From assembly GCF_001659605.2 (NCBI RefSeq), contig NC_035170.2, forward strand, positions 9,104,539 through 9,168,538: 64,000 nucleotides of DNA, in the 5' to 3' direction. The position numbers and the translations under genes were made by a program. Shown here in pieces: positions 37,451 through 50,752 of the stretch (the first letter of the stretch is position 1; each line of letters starts with the position of its first letter). The stretch is from Manihot esculenta. Its lineage: Eukaryota; Streptophyta; Magnoliopsida; Malpighiales; Euphorbiaceae. Below the pieces are notes generated by a model. That model was not told the origin of the DNA and ran no database searches. It saw nothing but the letters and a program-made list of their open reading frames with translations.

Positions 37451-38401
37451 TCTTTTTATCAAATCGAACATTGAGAAACCCATATGATGAATCCATATAA
37501 CAGAACAAGAAGAAAACCAAATTTATTATGGAGCAAGAGGAAAATCAGATTTATCATACTATGACATAGATAAATTTATTTATTTTTGTTGCTCTTGTTG
37601 GTGTTGGTAATAAATATCCAAGTTCTCTACAGCTCCTCAAAGACGTATGCGTAACTAAAATTATATATTAATCTCTATATTTTAGAAAAATAAACTATTT
37701 AATCACTATAGTTTTAAGAAAATTAAGTGAGAAAATGCTAAGGAAATTCTTTTACTACATTCACAATTTAATGCTCATAATTTTATCTATTCTAACAATA
37801 TAATCCTTATAGTTTAAAGAAATAAAACAATTAATTCTTAAATAAATAAATAATAATAACAATTGTAACTCAACTGTACTTTTAACATATTTTTAATTAA
37901 AAAAATAAGGATTAAATAAATACCTTTTAAGCATAGGACTAACGTATAAATTTTATTAAACAGCAGAAACTGATTTAGAATTATTTGCAATGATATCTTG
38001 GAACCTAGTTCTGCTCCGGAAAATGGTTGAACTAAGTATTGTTTATTTGTCTATCAGTATCCGGAAGTTCTGTCTACACCTTAAAAATCATTAAGTAGAT
38101 ATTTGGTATGATTTATTTTATAAAAATTTTTTTAAAAAATTATATAAGATTTCATTTTTTTTAAAATAAAAAACTTTTAAATTAAAAGTAATTAATTTTT
38201 AAATTTTTTTTTAAATTGAAAGGAATTGTTAAAAAAAAAAAATCATTAAATTGAATTCTCAAGAAATTCTTGATTTCAAGCTGAGAGTAAAACCATCAGA
38301 AAATGATAAAGAACTAAGGACAAGAGCATCTTATATACATTGATGGTCTTTTTTTTTTATTTCTCAAACTTTCTCATCAGCTCTGCTGAGCGAGTTAAAA
38401 G
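37451..38401. other. AT-rich spacer, right end probably 3' UTR of the REX1B-like gene
   Basis: No coding motif is visible. The last 100 bp or so directly follow (on the minus strand) the stop of the gene at 38402 and are likely its 3' UTR. Confidence 0.45.
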
Positions 38402-41400
38402 TCACTCATCTTCAAGGGCATCAATCTCATACTTGACTTCTTCTAAATGTTCATTTATGGCAGTCACAGCATCCTGGACTCCTCTAATGGCTTCCTTGAG
38501 TGCATTATCATACTCAGCATCTGCTTCTGCCTCTTCAGTTCCAGCAGCTTCAGTTATTTCATGGACATGCACACACTCATGCTCCATTGGTTTTGTAAAC
38601 CTGCAATTTTCATGGCTCACCAGACGTTCTGATGGCCGACCAGCCTTCTTCAACACCTGAATTGTTGCAGTCTTTTGAAGGGAAGAGGCAGAAAAAACAG
38701 TTGTATTTATCAGGAAAAAAACATGAAGTAAGAAAAAAAACGAATTCGATCAAGTAAAAGAACTTCTATACATGAAAGAAAAATAATAAATAAATAATTA
38801 AAATAAACGATGCCAAGATAAATGCATATTTATCATGTCTAACTCTGCAACTCAAACAACTTAGATCACAGTGTGTCTCATTTTTAACCTCTTTCCTCTT
38901 TTTCAGTCTTCATTGCCAGTGCTTCAATCCAACGAAATTTTGAGCTATGGCGAACCCCATTACATTGGCCATGACAAAGTGTCTTACTTGACATCCTCAA
39001 CGCACTCGGAGTTGGAATTACCTCATATTTTTTTATGCAATTGTTTTTTGCGTCGTTATTTGATAATCCTCATATCACCAAAAAAAGAAACAAGATCATA
39101 AATTCCCAACCTTGCTTCAATGATAAAATTAATCCTCTTTACAAACACAATATGGAGAGAAGGAAATACTTTCCATTTGAATGACCTAGAGGATATTGCT
39201 CTGCAATTAATTAAAGGAGTATTGAAGCAGGACAGCTCGCAAGGCTGGTAACTTAAGTTAGATATTTGGTTTATTAGAAAGCTAAATGAGTAGAAGACTA
39301 CATAAACAACCAGAATTTATAACCAAGAGTAGCTAAGCAGAAAATAAGTGGGAGGAGAACAGATTGTTGGGTTAGTATTAGCTGTGTGGACAAGGCCCTG
39401 TGAACTAAATAAGGTCTAAGCCTCACATTCAAACTTCATAGTAAATTTGAATTGTATCCTACAACCCAAGAGCAACAATTGCGGGAAACACTTACTGACT
39501 GAAAACTAATTAATAAGCATTACAATTAAGTATTAATTTGGTCAACACTAATCCAGAAACATCATGACATTGGACTCGCAAAACTGACAAGGATTTGGAG
39601 TCCAAAGAAAACTTAAAAGGTTTAATTTCATCTGAAACCAATAAAGAGGCAAGTTAAGTGTCCAAAATACAACTAAGGACATGCAGAAAGCTTTTCCAAC
39701 GAATCCAAAATAACAAAATTGCCCCTGCTTCTGCAAAAAGTTGAACTTTCTTGCATTAAAATATCAAAACAAGACCATTTGAGTTCCCCATCATTATGTT
39801 CACCATCTAACACATGTCAAATAGTTTCCATGTCAGAACTAGTCCATAATTTTAATTTCTTGACTTATTATCTGCATCATGTGTGCATAGGCGTATAGTA
39901 ATATTTATCTCAATGATGAACCAAACCAAGCACTCTAAAAACTTCTAGGACCTTCAACTTCTTTCCAAACTCCAAAGGTGCATCTTCTCTGTCCAAGAGA
40001 TTTGCAAAAAGCACAAAATTTCACAATTCACACCATCATTATATGTCCTGTTATAAGTTATTCATTCTGTTTAATTGAATTAGAAACTTGTCTAGTTCCC
40101 CAAAGTTACTTAACAGAGAACTTTCATGGCATACCAATTCTCCACAATTTACAGTAAAAAAAAAAAAATCACGTTTAGTCGCAACTCAAAAATTAATAGC
40201 AGCAGCAACAACAACAACAAAGCCTTAATCTAAGTTAGTTGGGCATGAATTCCTTTTTGCTGTTTCTATTTTGAAACCAATATCCAAAAATTGTAAATCT
40301 TTTGATATTACTTCCTCTACACATCATATTAGGCCTCACCTTTTCCTTTTCACTCATTCCTCGATTAACTTATCACATTCTCGTACTAAGGCATTTTATA
40401 GTTTATGTTGTACATGAATAAACCATCTTAATTAACTATCTCTTATTTTATTCCCATTTGCTCTCTGACAGATGTGTTCATTCTCAATTTTATCCATTAT
40501 TGCGTATCTTAACACCTGTATATTTCATGCTCATCTTATAGGTATGTTATACCATAGATGCCAAATACTGCTAAGTAGATCGATGAAAAACAAATTAGGT
40601 CAACATATCAAAAGTAAATAATAAAATAGGATAAAAAAATGTAAGAAAACATAATACTCCATTCAACTCACAAAGATATACTTACTTTCCTTTCTCATCC
40701 ATCCTAAGCTATAGGCCAATTTCCTTTTTGATATGATAACTTATTCATCAACATCTCAATATACTCTTATTTAATATGCATTGAAAAATTAAAAATTTAT
40801 TACTTCTAAAAATAATTTAGTAATTGAGCAAAATAAGTGAAGGGTAAATCAGAAAAAAGAAATTAAAATTTATTACTTTAACTATATCAACTACAATTTC
40901 TTAATCCTTGTCAAAATAACTATACATCATTGTGGGAGGAAGGGTGTATTAATATCTTACATTGGAGTCCACAAGGTCTAATGTCCTAAAAACTATCAAG
41001 AATTATACATTTTTAATGTTATTAGATTCATTTCTCTATATACAATCAAAACATTCATGAATTAATATTGACACTTAAATATTCTAAATAAGTTAAAAAG
41101 AAAAAAAAAATATTTACCCTTATTTAGCATTAAGTTTTAACAAAAGGAGTAGTTTAGTGTTAAATATATAAGGTGTCAATCTAAACAAGTGTGTATATTT
41201 ATAAGGATTTTTTTTTCTTTTTTTAGTAAAAAGAGGGGTCAATTTACTCCTCTTTGAATCAAGTGCATCCACCAGCACCAACATTTTCTCCCTTATAACC
41301 TATTTGGCTTGAACATAGGTTTATAGAACTTAATCTCACTTTGACATGAATCTTACAATTGCACATCACACCGTTCACATTCACTCCATTTTGCACATTT

Positions 41401-42599
41401 TCTCCCATGTTGTAAATTGGAGTTGGTCTTCAAAACATTTTAGAATTTTAATCATGGATGTTAAAACAGCAAAAAGGTTATTACTTCACTCCACGAACAT
41501 GATGGATTCTCAATGCCTACCATAGGTAGTTGCAAGAGAGAAGCAAGTACAATAAATTAAGGCTCGAATTGGTTAGCTTGCTTTTTGTTTTCCATTAATC
41601 TTAAAATGTAATATCTACAAACTAAAATTTTGCTAAGAAGAAAATGCAATTATAAGAAAGTATGTTTTATAAACAATTGAACGAATACACGACGCAAATA
41701 AACTGCAAATAAGAACCTTCGCCATTTCAAAAAAAAAAAAAAAAAAGAAAAAGAAAAAGGAAAAAATCTTCTGCCTCTATTTTGATTTTTGAGAAAATAA
41801 ACTACAAACAAGACGTGTGTTTTGGATTAAAGGATTAAAGATCTTGACTCAACACTCAACAGCAGTGAAACAATATTTCACATCAATATTAAAGTTTGCA
41901 GCGCTGAGAATTGGACATGACTAAATTATAGGTTTCACACCAAATTGGGTAGAGAAACATACCAAATGTAATTTCTGCTTTTCCTGCGTTTGAACAGCTC
42001 TAAGCAGCTGAGCAAGATCAACTCGGCTACAATCAGGATTTAGAAATAGGGACTCCATTTCAAGGACCTGCAGTCGAGACTCAATTATAAAATCCAAATT
42101 TAAAAAAAAAAAAAAAAAAAGAGTTATGGGACAGAGAGAACAAGGGAAACCCTAAGATCAAGTCCTGAACTTGTTTCGAGCAGTCATTGAACTCTAGTGT
42201 GACCTCACTACAAAGCTGTTGGTAAGCTAATTCCCCTCCTGAAACCATATATTCATCAAAACCCCTGCTATGAGAAAACCCAAACAATAGAAACTTGATT
42301 CAATTTCTGTTTGCTTTCTAACAGAAAATTAGGTCTACTATAATAAAAGGATCTCATCTAAAAATCCCTATTTTCTTGGAATCCAATTCTCAAAGTAGCA
42401 ATGACAAATAAAAAAAATGTTAATAAGATAGTGATTACCGCTTGAGCTTGGCATAAGCTTGAGCTCTACGCTGCTGAATGAGAAGGAATCTGCGAAGCAA
42501 AATGATGGTTTGAGAGGATTTGTTGTTACTTTGGTGATGTGTTTCTAACTCCATGGGCTCTGCTAGGTTCAACTTTTTCTCGAGATCTTCTGTTATCAT
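38402..42599 (-). CDS. REX1B-domain (DNA repair REX1-B / REX1BD-like) protein, four exons, 209 aa
   Basis: Exons are 42599-42439, 42264-42171, 42067-41963 and 38671-38402. All have GT-AG borders and phases that join without a break (630 nt). The start is MITEDLEKKL; an upstream in-frame Met at 42620 would add seven residues. Recognisable blocks are LLRRFLLIQQRRAQAY, then LCSEVTLEFNDCSKQV, LAQLLRAVQTQEKQKLHL and, in the last exon, KKAGRPSERLVSHENCRF with HEITEAAGTEEAEADAEYD. They match what I recall of the single-domain REX1B family, named after the Chlamydomonas REX1 DNA-repair locus and present in animals as REX1BD. The molecular function is not well established. The last part (NEHLEEVKYEIDALE) is a likely coiled coil. 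Intron 3 is 3.3 kb. Confidence 0.85.
38672..41962 (-). other. Long third intron of the REX1B-like gene
   Basis: This intron lies between exons 3 and 4. It is mostly unremarkable AT-rich DNA. Near 40198 there is a CAGCAACAACAACAACAAAG tract followed by a CCTTAATCTAAGTTAGTTGG block. Such a tract-plus-block is seen at the edge of dispersed plant repeats, so an old retroelement tail may lie at about 40195-40500. No gene is recognised inside. Confidence 0.55.
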
Positions 42600-43019
42600 C
42601 TTCTCCCGTTTATTTTGCAAACGGCCGACTCACCTCCTTCAACCATTAATTTCCATTATTGGAACTTCGGTGGGCAAAACGCATATTTTGGCTCTCAACT
42701 TCACAATTTACGGTATTGCCTCGCTAAATATTTATTTGTTTACATTGAATCCTTAGTAATTATTCTTATTTACATTGAGGTCATGTTGGGGTTAAAGTTA
42801 GAAGGCCAAAAAGATCAATTAACGAATTTTTTGCAGAAGAAAGTAATATTTAGATGATAAATTGATACTGTCATGATCTTCTTTATGGGCATAATTATTG
42901 ATATGAATCTACAAAATGACAGAATATTGATGATTAATTATAAATAATTTATTTTTCTTAATTCTCCAAATTAAAATTATAAAGTGGAAGGAGAAACACA
43001 CTTGCGCATGTCTAATGGC
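42600..43019 (-). promoter_or_regulatory. Upstream region of the REX1B-like gene
   Basis: This is the 5' flank and probable promoter. It is less AT-rich directly upstream of the ATG (42620-42720). No specific elements can be asserted. Confidence 0.35.
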
Positions 43020-43473
43020 GCGCACTATTTGATTTAAATTAAAAAAATTGATCGAATTGAATTAATTTTAAAATTTAGTTTGATTTTTTATTTAATACGA
43101 GTCAGTTTGATTTTTAATTTCAGTTATTTCAGTTCGGTTTGATTTTTTTAAAAAAAATTGAAAAAATAAAATCGAACTGATTAATGATAATAATATGTTA
43201 TTTTTAATAATATAGAGAAATTAAATTATATTAAAATTAAAATATTTTAATTAAAGTTTTAAAAACTAAAAATAAAGTGTAAAAAATAAAAAATTTACTA
43301 AAAATCAAAATCAATCAAATCGAACCGAATCGAACCGAATCAGATCGGTTTGATTCAATTCAATTTCTGATCAAAATCAGTTCGGTACGGTTTTCATAAA
43401 TACTAAAATTTCGATTTTCAGTTTATTCAGTTCAGTTCGGTTTTAAACTGAACCGATCGAATGCTCGGCCCTT
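43020..43473 (+). repeat. hAT-like MITE, copy 4
   Basis: Flanks CTAATGGC (43012-43019) and ATAATGGC (43474-43481) match at 7 of 8 bases. The interior matches the other three copies, with AAAAAATTGATCGAATTGAA on the left and GGTTTTAAACTGAACCGATC on the right. It encodes no protein. Confidence 0.8.
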
Positions 43474-43834
43474 ATAATGGCTGACTTCAATCTTCCAAAT
43501 CTTTCTTGCAGGGGTTGAGCCTCCTAATTTCTTTAGGATTGAACTTTTGTATCTGAGTTAATTCAGTGTGTCTAACTTATAAGATTTTATTGATATCCTA
43601 AGTGTCAATAATGAAAAAGAAAAAATGTTAGTTATTTTGAAATTTTAAGATAAAAATATATTTATTTAATTTTTAATTATTTTTTTTCTGATTATTATAG
43701 TAAGTATTTTTAATAGAAATCACCACAATAATATTAAATTAAAATTTTAAGTAAAGAGATAACACGGAAACTTTCTAAGAAGTCACCCATATTAGTTTTA
43801 CTCTTATCTAAAAGTTTTTAACTTCAGAGTTTTA

Positions 43835-44059
43835 ATGAGATCTAGCTCTTTATGTTGGTATGATATTATTTGTCCGAAACTTCGGAATCGCAGAAATGGG
43901 GCTATTTTTAATAGCAACCATGCCCCCATGAATTTGGATGTGCTTTCCAACTTGCCCACTGCCGAAGTTAAAGAGGTTTTCTTAATCGTTAACAGGATCC
44001 CAGCTCCAGGACCTTACCCCTCTCATATGATCAAAGCGGTTTGGACTAGACCACCCTAG
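43835..44059 (+). pseudogene. Possible LINE reverse transcriptase fragment
   Basis: An open stretch of 74 codons contains NLPTAEVKEVFLIVNRIPAP followed by GPYPSHMIKAVW. This resembles the 'EV..a...m...KAPGPDG....fyq..W' start of the LINE RT domain, but key residues deviate (PAPGPY). The flanking sequence gives no further support. Confidence 0.4.
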
Positions 44060-45490
44060 GAATAGACCAATGGATTCTTCCTTGATCTTCATGTGATTGT
44101 GTTTGTTGGTTCGTATCATTCCCTCATTTCTCGAAAAGATTTGTTCTCAAATCTGCAATATAGTCAAAAGGGGACAAGCCAGATACATTAAAGATAGCAC
44201 TAACCCCATACTCACCTGCCAAGTCTATTTTATAAGCATTGTCATTGATTCGCTCTAAGACTTGAAATGGACCATCACCACGAGCATCCAGCTTATTCTT
44301 CCTTTGATTTGGAAACCGTTGTTTTCAAAAGTGCACCCAAACCCAATCATTAGAAACAAACACTACTTTCTTTTGTTCCCTATTTGCCCTGTCAGCATAC
44401 ACCTTGTTCCTCTTCTCTATATTAGACCGAACTTTCTCATGTAATGACTTCACTAATTTTGCCTTTTTAGCACCATCTAAACTAGTAAGCTCATATAAAG
44501 GTAAAGGAATAAGATCAAGTACAGTCAGTGGGTTAAAACCATAAACAAGCTCAAATGGAGAAGACCTCGTGGAAGAATGTATGCTACGGTTATATGCAAA
44601 CTCAATGAAAGGCAAACAATCTTTCCAAGTATTCAAATTCTTACCCACCATAGCTCTGAGTACGGTATCAAGAGTTCTATTCACCATCTTTGTCTGGCCA
44701 TCTGGTTGTGGATGACAAGTAGTAGAATATAAGAGTTTAGTACTCAACTTACCCCACAATACTTTCTAAAAATGCGAAAAGTACTTTGCATCTCTATTTG
44801 ATTTGTCCTTGGCACTCCATGAAGTCAAACCACTTCCCTGAAGAACAAGTTAGCTACATTGATGGCATCATTAATTTTATGGCAAGGAATAAAGTGAGCC
44901 ATCTTGCTAAATCTGTCAACAACAACAAATATGCTATATGTACCAAGCCTAGTCCTAGGTAAGTCAAACACAAAATCCATAGAAATATCCATTCAAGGTG
45001 AACTAGGAATAGGTAAAGACATATAAAGACCATGAGGCATAGACTTAGACTTTGCCTGTCTACATGCAATACAAGAAGCGCACACTTTCTCAACATCTTT
45101 GCTCATAGAAGGCCAATAAAAATACTCAAATAAGGTGTCATAAGTCTTATGTACTCTAAAATGCCCCATCAAACACTCGCAATGAGATTCAAATACAAGC
45201 AAATTATGCATAGAGAATCTAGGCACACAAAATTTCTTACCCTTAAATAAGTAACCATTATGCCTATAAAAAGAGTTAAAAGCTCCATGCTCACAAGCCA
45301 CAAACACATTGTCGAAATCAGCATCATCAATGTACAAGTTCTTAAAGTGCTTAAAACCAAGTAATTTATAACTCATAATACTAATTAAAGCATACCTCCT
45401 AGACAAAGCATCTGCAACCACATTGTCTTTCCCATACTTATACTTAATTACATATGAAAATTGTTCAATAAACTCAACCCACTTACCATG
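44060..45490 (-). mobile_element. Ty3/gypsy chromovirus-like remnant: RNase H end and integrase
   Basis: On the minus strand the RNase H tail (GKWVEFIEQFSYVIKYKYGK, VVADALSRR) begins near 45490. The integrase zinc finger (HCECLMGHFRVHKTYDTL, CASCIACRQAKS) is at about 45240-45050, the core ([27 protein letters not shown]) at about 45000-44880, and the C-terminal half (CHPQPDGQT to NDWVWVHF) at 44759-44325. The end reads ERINDNAYKIDLAGEYG and then DLRTNLFEKGGND near 44100. At least two frameshifts separate these parts, and the whole 5' half and both LTRs are missing. Confidence 0.88.
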
Positions 45491-46351
45491 CCTATTTTTT
45501 TGTTTTCCATGAAATGAGAGCTTGCCCTATGAACATACAAAATCGGATATGGATCGTCGAGTATCAGTGCAGGAGGCCCAATCAGCGTCACAGTATGTGT
45601 GAAGGTTAAATGATGGTTTGAGATGGATAAAACCTGGCCTCGGTCAGTGGTGCCTTTAAGATAATATAGCACATGTGTTGCAGTATCACAGTGTATTTGA
45701 CGTGGTTCTTGCACAAATTAGCTTAATTGTTGCACGACAAAAGTAATTTCTATCGTGGAAGATTGAGGTATAAAAGTCATCCCACTAGTCTTCTATAACG
45801 TGCTGGGTTAGAGAGGAGAGCTCTAGAACAGTTTGTGAGCTTGAGTCCTCAAGGTAGAGGTACTTGTGCAGTTTTGGCATTTGAGAGACTAGTATCAAGA
45901 ATAATGTTTGTGATGCATTTCCTCTGATTAATGCATATTCCAGATGCAGAGCAAGCAATTTCCAGGCCAAGAAAAAATTTTTGCATGTCCCAAGTTCTTG
46001 ATTGTGAACTGAGAGTCAAAGTAGCGTTTAGTAGCTAGGATCTCTGCTGCAGTGTCTCCAGTAATCAATACATCGTCAACATAGACAATTAAAGCTTGGA
46101 AGGAAGAAGACGATCGTTTTGTGAAGAAACAGTGATCATGTGAACATTGAGTAAAGCCATATTGCTTGAGTTTGAGGGTGAATTCTTTGTTCCATTAGCG
46201 GCCAGCCTGCTTGAGTCCGTAGAGTAATTTTCTTAGTTTACACACTTGATTTGGTTGTGACTTAGAGTAATCTTGTGGGGGGAAGAATATATAGTTCTTC
46301 GTTAATGGAACCATGAAGGTACGCGTTACTGAAATCCAATTGGTGTATTGA

Positions 46352-47573
46352 TGATAATATGCATAATTATGCAACTTTAATATTACAAAATATCTAGATA
46401 ATGAGTTTGATTTCATTTAAAACAGATTGATTTGTTTAAATTTCATTATCTTGGTAGGATTGAAGGATAACAAGAAAAAATCCAATTTGGAATCCACATT
46501 CTGAGATAAAAGGTGGTCACAATCAAATTCATAAAGGGATATTCTAGACGAGCTGGGTTATGGACTGTATTATGGGTACAAACATACTTGACAAAGCCAG
46601 CCTCAAATCTGAGAACCAAACAGATAACTCTTATCTGCCAAACTGTACTCAATTTTGATTTTAGATATTTGTATCTGGGTTAGGACTCTTAGCACTATAA
46701 AAAGAGGCATTGTGATGTATCTGATATCTCATCTTATCTTTTCATCTCCTATTTTAGCCATGAACTTGTGTGGCTAAATTTCTCTTTTCAGTTAGAGAAT
46801 AATTAAAGTTCTAGTTAAACGGGTTGTGAGATTGATGTAATTTTATAGTTTTCTCAATTATTGGTATTTATATTATTCCTGTGTTTATTGCTTAATATCA
46901 TTCTGTGGGTTGTTGCATTAAGGCGCCATTGCTCAATTGATAGAATGGTAGACTGCTATTCAGGTTAGTTAAATCCGTAATTGTTTAACTAAACTGAAAT
47001 AGGTAGTGAATTAGGTTGCGTAAGGCCTTCCTAAGGAATAATATAATCTAACTTAAATGAACAGAGCGTCTCGCGTTTGTTAGTTAGAATCAGGTCCTTT
47101 TAATTCTTAATGCAATAATTGGATTAAATTCTAGGAACGTCTCCTACGGTTGTCCGAGAGTTAGAGCTAGTTAACGAGCGTCTCTTAACTAGTTTAAAAT
47201 TAAGAAAGGATTGGATACCTGAAGCGTCTTCGATATCTATAACTGGTTTATTAATTAAATTGAGATTATTTTGTATCTATGATCAACCCATAAAAACTGG
47301 AACCAAAATTATTTCTTTAACTGAATGTGTCTCATCTTGATTCTCTCTTTTAAATTTAAATTGGTTCTTCTTTTAAATTGATTTTATTTATTCCTCTATA
47401 TTCAAAACCCCCCATTTTATTTTATTTTGTTTATTTTATTTTATTTATTTTATTTTATCTCACTCAATAGAATTAATCTATTTACCAGTCTCTGTGGGAT
47501 CGACCCTGCTTACCATTATCACAAATTTTATTTTAAAGCAGGAATTTATTTTTGGTGGTTTCGACGCCCATCA
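46352..47573 (+). mobile_element. Solo LTR, 1222 bp, inside the copia RT
   Basis: The element starts TGATAATATGCATAATTATG and ends GGTTTCGACGCCCATCA, with an exact 5-bp TSD ATTGA at 46347-46351 and 47574-47578. A TATA box (TATAAAAAG) is at 46696-46704. Near the right end is CTGTGGGATCGACCCTGCTT, typical of large gypsy-type LTR ends. Removing the element and one TSD restores the RT reading frame of the host copia element across the junction, which confirms both boundaries. No protein is encoded. Confidence 0.95.
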
Positions 47574-50500
47574 ATTGACCACTGTTTTGTAGCTGCTATG
47601 GCCAAAAATAGGCAAACAGTGACCATTTTTATTACAGGAGAGAAGCTCTCAGTGTAATCATTTCCTTTAAGCTGGTTGAACCCCTTGGCCATTAACCTGG
47701 CTTTATATCAATCAATTGAGCCATCAGCTTTTCTTTTAATTTTGTACACCCACTTAGAAGCGATAGGCCTTTTGTGTACAGGAAATGGGACAAGTTTCCG
47801 AGTAGAATTTTTCTCGAGAGCTTCCAATTCAATATCCATGGCTCTAACTCAATTTTTATCTATCTTTGCTTATTCGTGAGAATAGGGTTCATGTGTCAAA
47901 GATAGTAATGCTACAAACTCTTTGTGTACATGTGTAAAACAAAGGTGGTTTGAAGAAATTTGAGTTAATGATGTACCTGTTAATGATGCATTTGAAGGTT
48001 GACTTAGACTGTTAGAGTGATTGTGTGGGACATAGGTTGCATCTTGAGCTGTTGCCACAAAGTCATTTAACCAACTTAGTTTCTGATGAGTCCTTGAACT
48101 CCTTCGAACCTGTGTGTTTATAGTGATATTCTATTGTAGGTCTGAAGGTGAGGTCAGATGGTGTTATAAGTCTGAAGGTGAGGTCATATGGAGTATAAGA
48201 TGGGTATCATGAGGCTATGGTAATTCTATTTTAGATTCTTCTTGAATTGATAAAAGGTAAGAGTGATTAAATTTTATCTGGTTATGCGTTTGGTAGGAAA
48301 AGATAGATTCATGAAAGAGGACGTCTCTAGATATACATATAATCTTGCTACTAAGGTCATATAGTTTGTATGCCTTATGGTCTGTGGCAAACCTCAAAAA
48401 AATGTATTTGGTTGCTTTGGGTTTAAACTTGATTTTGTGAAGTCTTATATTAGTGCATAGCACGAACATCCAAAGGATCGTAGTATGCTATAATCTGGTA
48501 CTCTGTTATTGAGAAGTTCATAGGGAGTCTTCCAGTTAATGACTGAACTTGGAGTTCAATTTTCAGATAAATGGCATGTAAGACTACCTCTCCCCAAAAA
48601 TTCTTTGCCAAAGCTAGAACGAAACATCAAAGCTATAGCGATTTGAAGAAGGGTTTTATGCTTTCTTTATACAACTCCGTTCTGTTGGGGTGTGTAGGCT
48701 GTCATTTTTTGATGGATAATGCCATATACTATTGAAATAATTTCATTGTCTCAAAGCTCAAGAATTATGCTCCATTGTCTGTCCTTATGTGTTTCACAGT
48801 GGCTTGGTATTATGTTTGAATCATTTTGAGAAAGGTAAGGAGGAGTGAATGGACTTGAAATTTATTTTGCATGAGGTATGTCCATGTTGATCTGCTGTAG
48901 TCGTCCACTATGGTTAAGAAATATGAGGCACTTGTAAAAGTAGGTCGATGGTAAGGTCCTTAGATGCCTATGTGTAAGAGGTGAAAAATAGTGGGGTTGG
49001 AGCTTGAGCTTTTTAAAATGGCAATCTTGACTGTTTGGCAAGAGGGCATATGTGACATGGTGACATTGATATATCCCAGTTAAAACTATGTACATGAGCA
49101 AGTTTTGATATGGAAGCATGGCCAAATCTGATGTGCCATAGAGAAATATCCTTTTTATTCATTTTGAAATCAATTACATCATCACAGATATTAGCCTTTT
49201 CTGATACATATCTTATTACAGAGAATGAACTGCTATTGATAGAATGAACTATTATTGATCTTGTATAATCTTTCATGGAGGTGTCCTATAGTAACCAAGT
49301 CTTTAGTCCAAAGGTATTGTAACTCATAGTGATTTGGATAAAAAATCACATAAACATTAGAATCCTTTAGAAGTTATTGAACATATAAGAGGTTGTGTTT
49401 GAAACCTGATATGTGAAGTACATTTTGCAATATCAGGTTAGATTTAAGCTTAACCTTGCCAATCCTTCGAACCTCTTTAGTCGATCTGTCAGATAGTAGC
49501 ATAATTATGGATTTAGTTACAGGCTTGGTGTTTTGTAAAAGTGTGAGGGAAGAACACATATGAGATGTAGTACCACTATATATGATCCAATTACCAGTAT
49601 TAATAGAACGATTAGAAACAAAAGAACTTTGAGTGCATTTACCTGTAAATCCAGTAAATTTAGCATAGTTGGCTTCCTGAACCTCTTTGCCTTTTATCAT
49701 CTTGCTCAGTTCTTGCTGAATTATGCTAGTGATAGTGGCAGTTAGTTCTTCATTACGGGCTTTGTCTAGCTCAACCTCAACTGCGGTATCACAGGTATCT
49801 TCTACAACATTTACAAACTGCTTCACCTTCTTTTGTTTAAACTATTCAGGATATCCGATTAACTTGAAACAAGAGTCCTTGGTGTGTCATGTATTTTTGT
49901 AGTAGTCGCAGAAAATTTTGTCCTTCTTTCAATTCTCCCTCCTCTTGAATGATGTTTTGTAATTCGTGTTCTCCCTATTATTGCCCTGTGTCTTAACCAT
50001 CATGGCTATGGAACCATCTGCCACATTTAGTGTGAAGGTGTTAACCTCTCTTTATTTTTCAACCGTTAATATCGTGACATATGCATAATTCATTGGGGAA
50101 AACGGATCCATGAGGAGGATCTAGTTCCTAACGTGATCATATGATGAATTTAGTCCCATGAGGAACTGGATCAATTTGTCACTTTCACAGATTTTACTCA
50201 TCTCTTCTACAGCACCACTAGTACATACAGGAAATGGTTTGACACATGCTAATTGATCCAAAACTTTCTTGAGTTTAGTAAAGTAAACCATTACATTCAT
50301 GTTACCTTATTGGAATGAGCTGATTTCTCTCATAATCTGGTAGATCTGAGGCCCATTGATGCCTCCAAAGTGTTGAGCCAACTTTTTCCATAGTTCATGA
50401 GAAGTTGTGGTATACGAAAATGCCTCCATGATTTCTTTGAAAATAGAGTTAAGAATCTAAAAAATCACTATGCTGTCAACTTTCTGCCATTGTTCAAAAT

Positions 50501-50752
50501 CCTGAGAGTCTTCTTCAAGTTTCTTATGTTTTCCCGTGATAAAGCCAACCTTATCCTTAGCTCATAGTGCGATCAATATTGATATGCTCCAGGTCAGGTA
50601 GTTTTCTCCAATGAGTCATACGCTCACCAATGCTGCTCTTGGAGAATCAAAATTGTGTAGAATGAGGTGGCCCTTCTGGTTCGTAGTTGGGATCACATCG
50701 CTGGTACTAGTCATGGCTACTACAGAAGCTTGATCGTTAAGCTCTGATATCA

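Noticed and set aside
46920..46965. tRNA-like look (GCGCCATTGCTCAATTGATAGAATGGTAGACTGC)
   Set aside because: It resembles the 5' half of a tRNA with an A-box, but no complementary acceptor arm, anticodon arm or B-box follows at the right distance. The sequence is inside a solo LTR.
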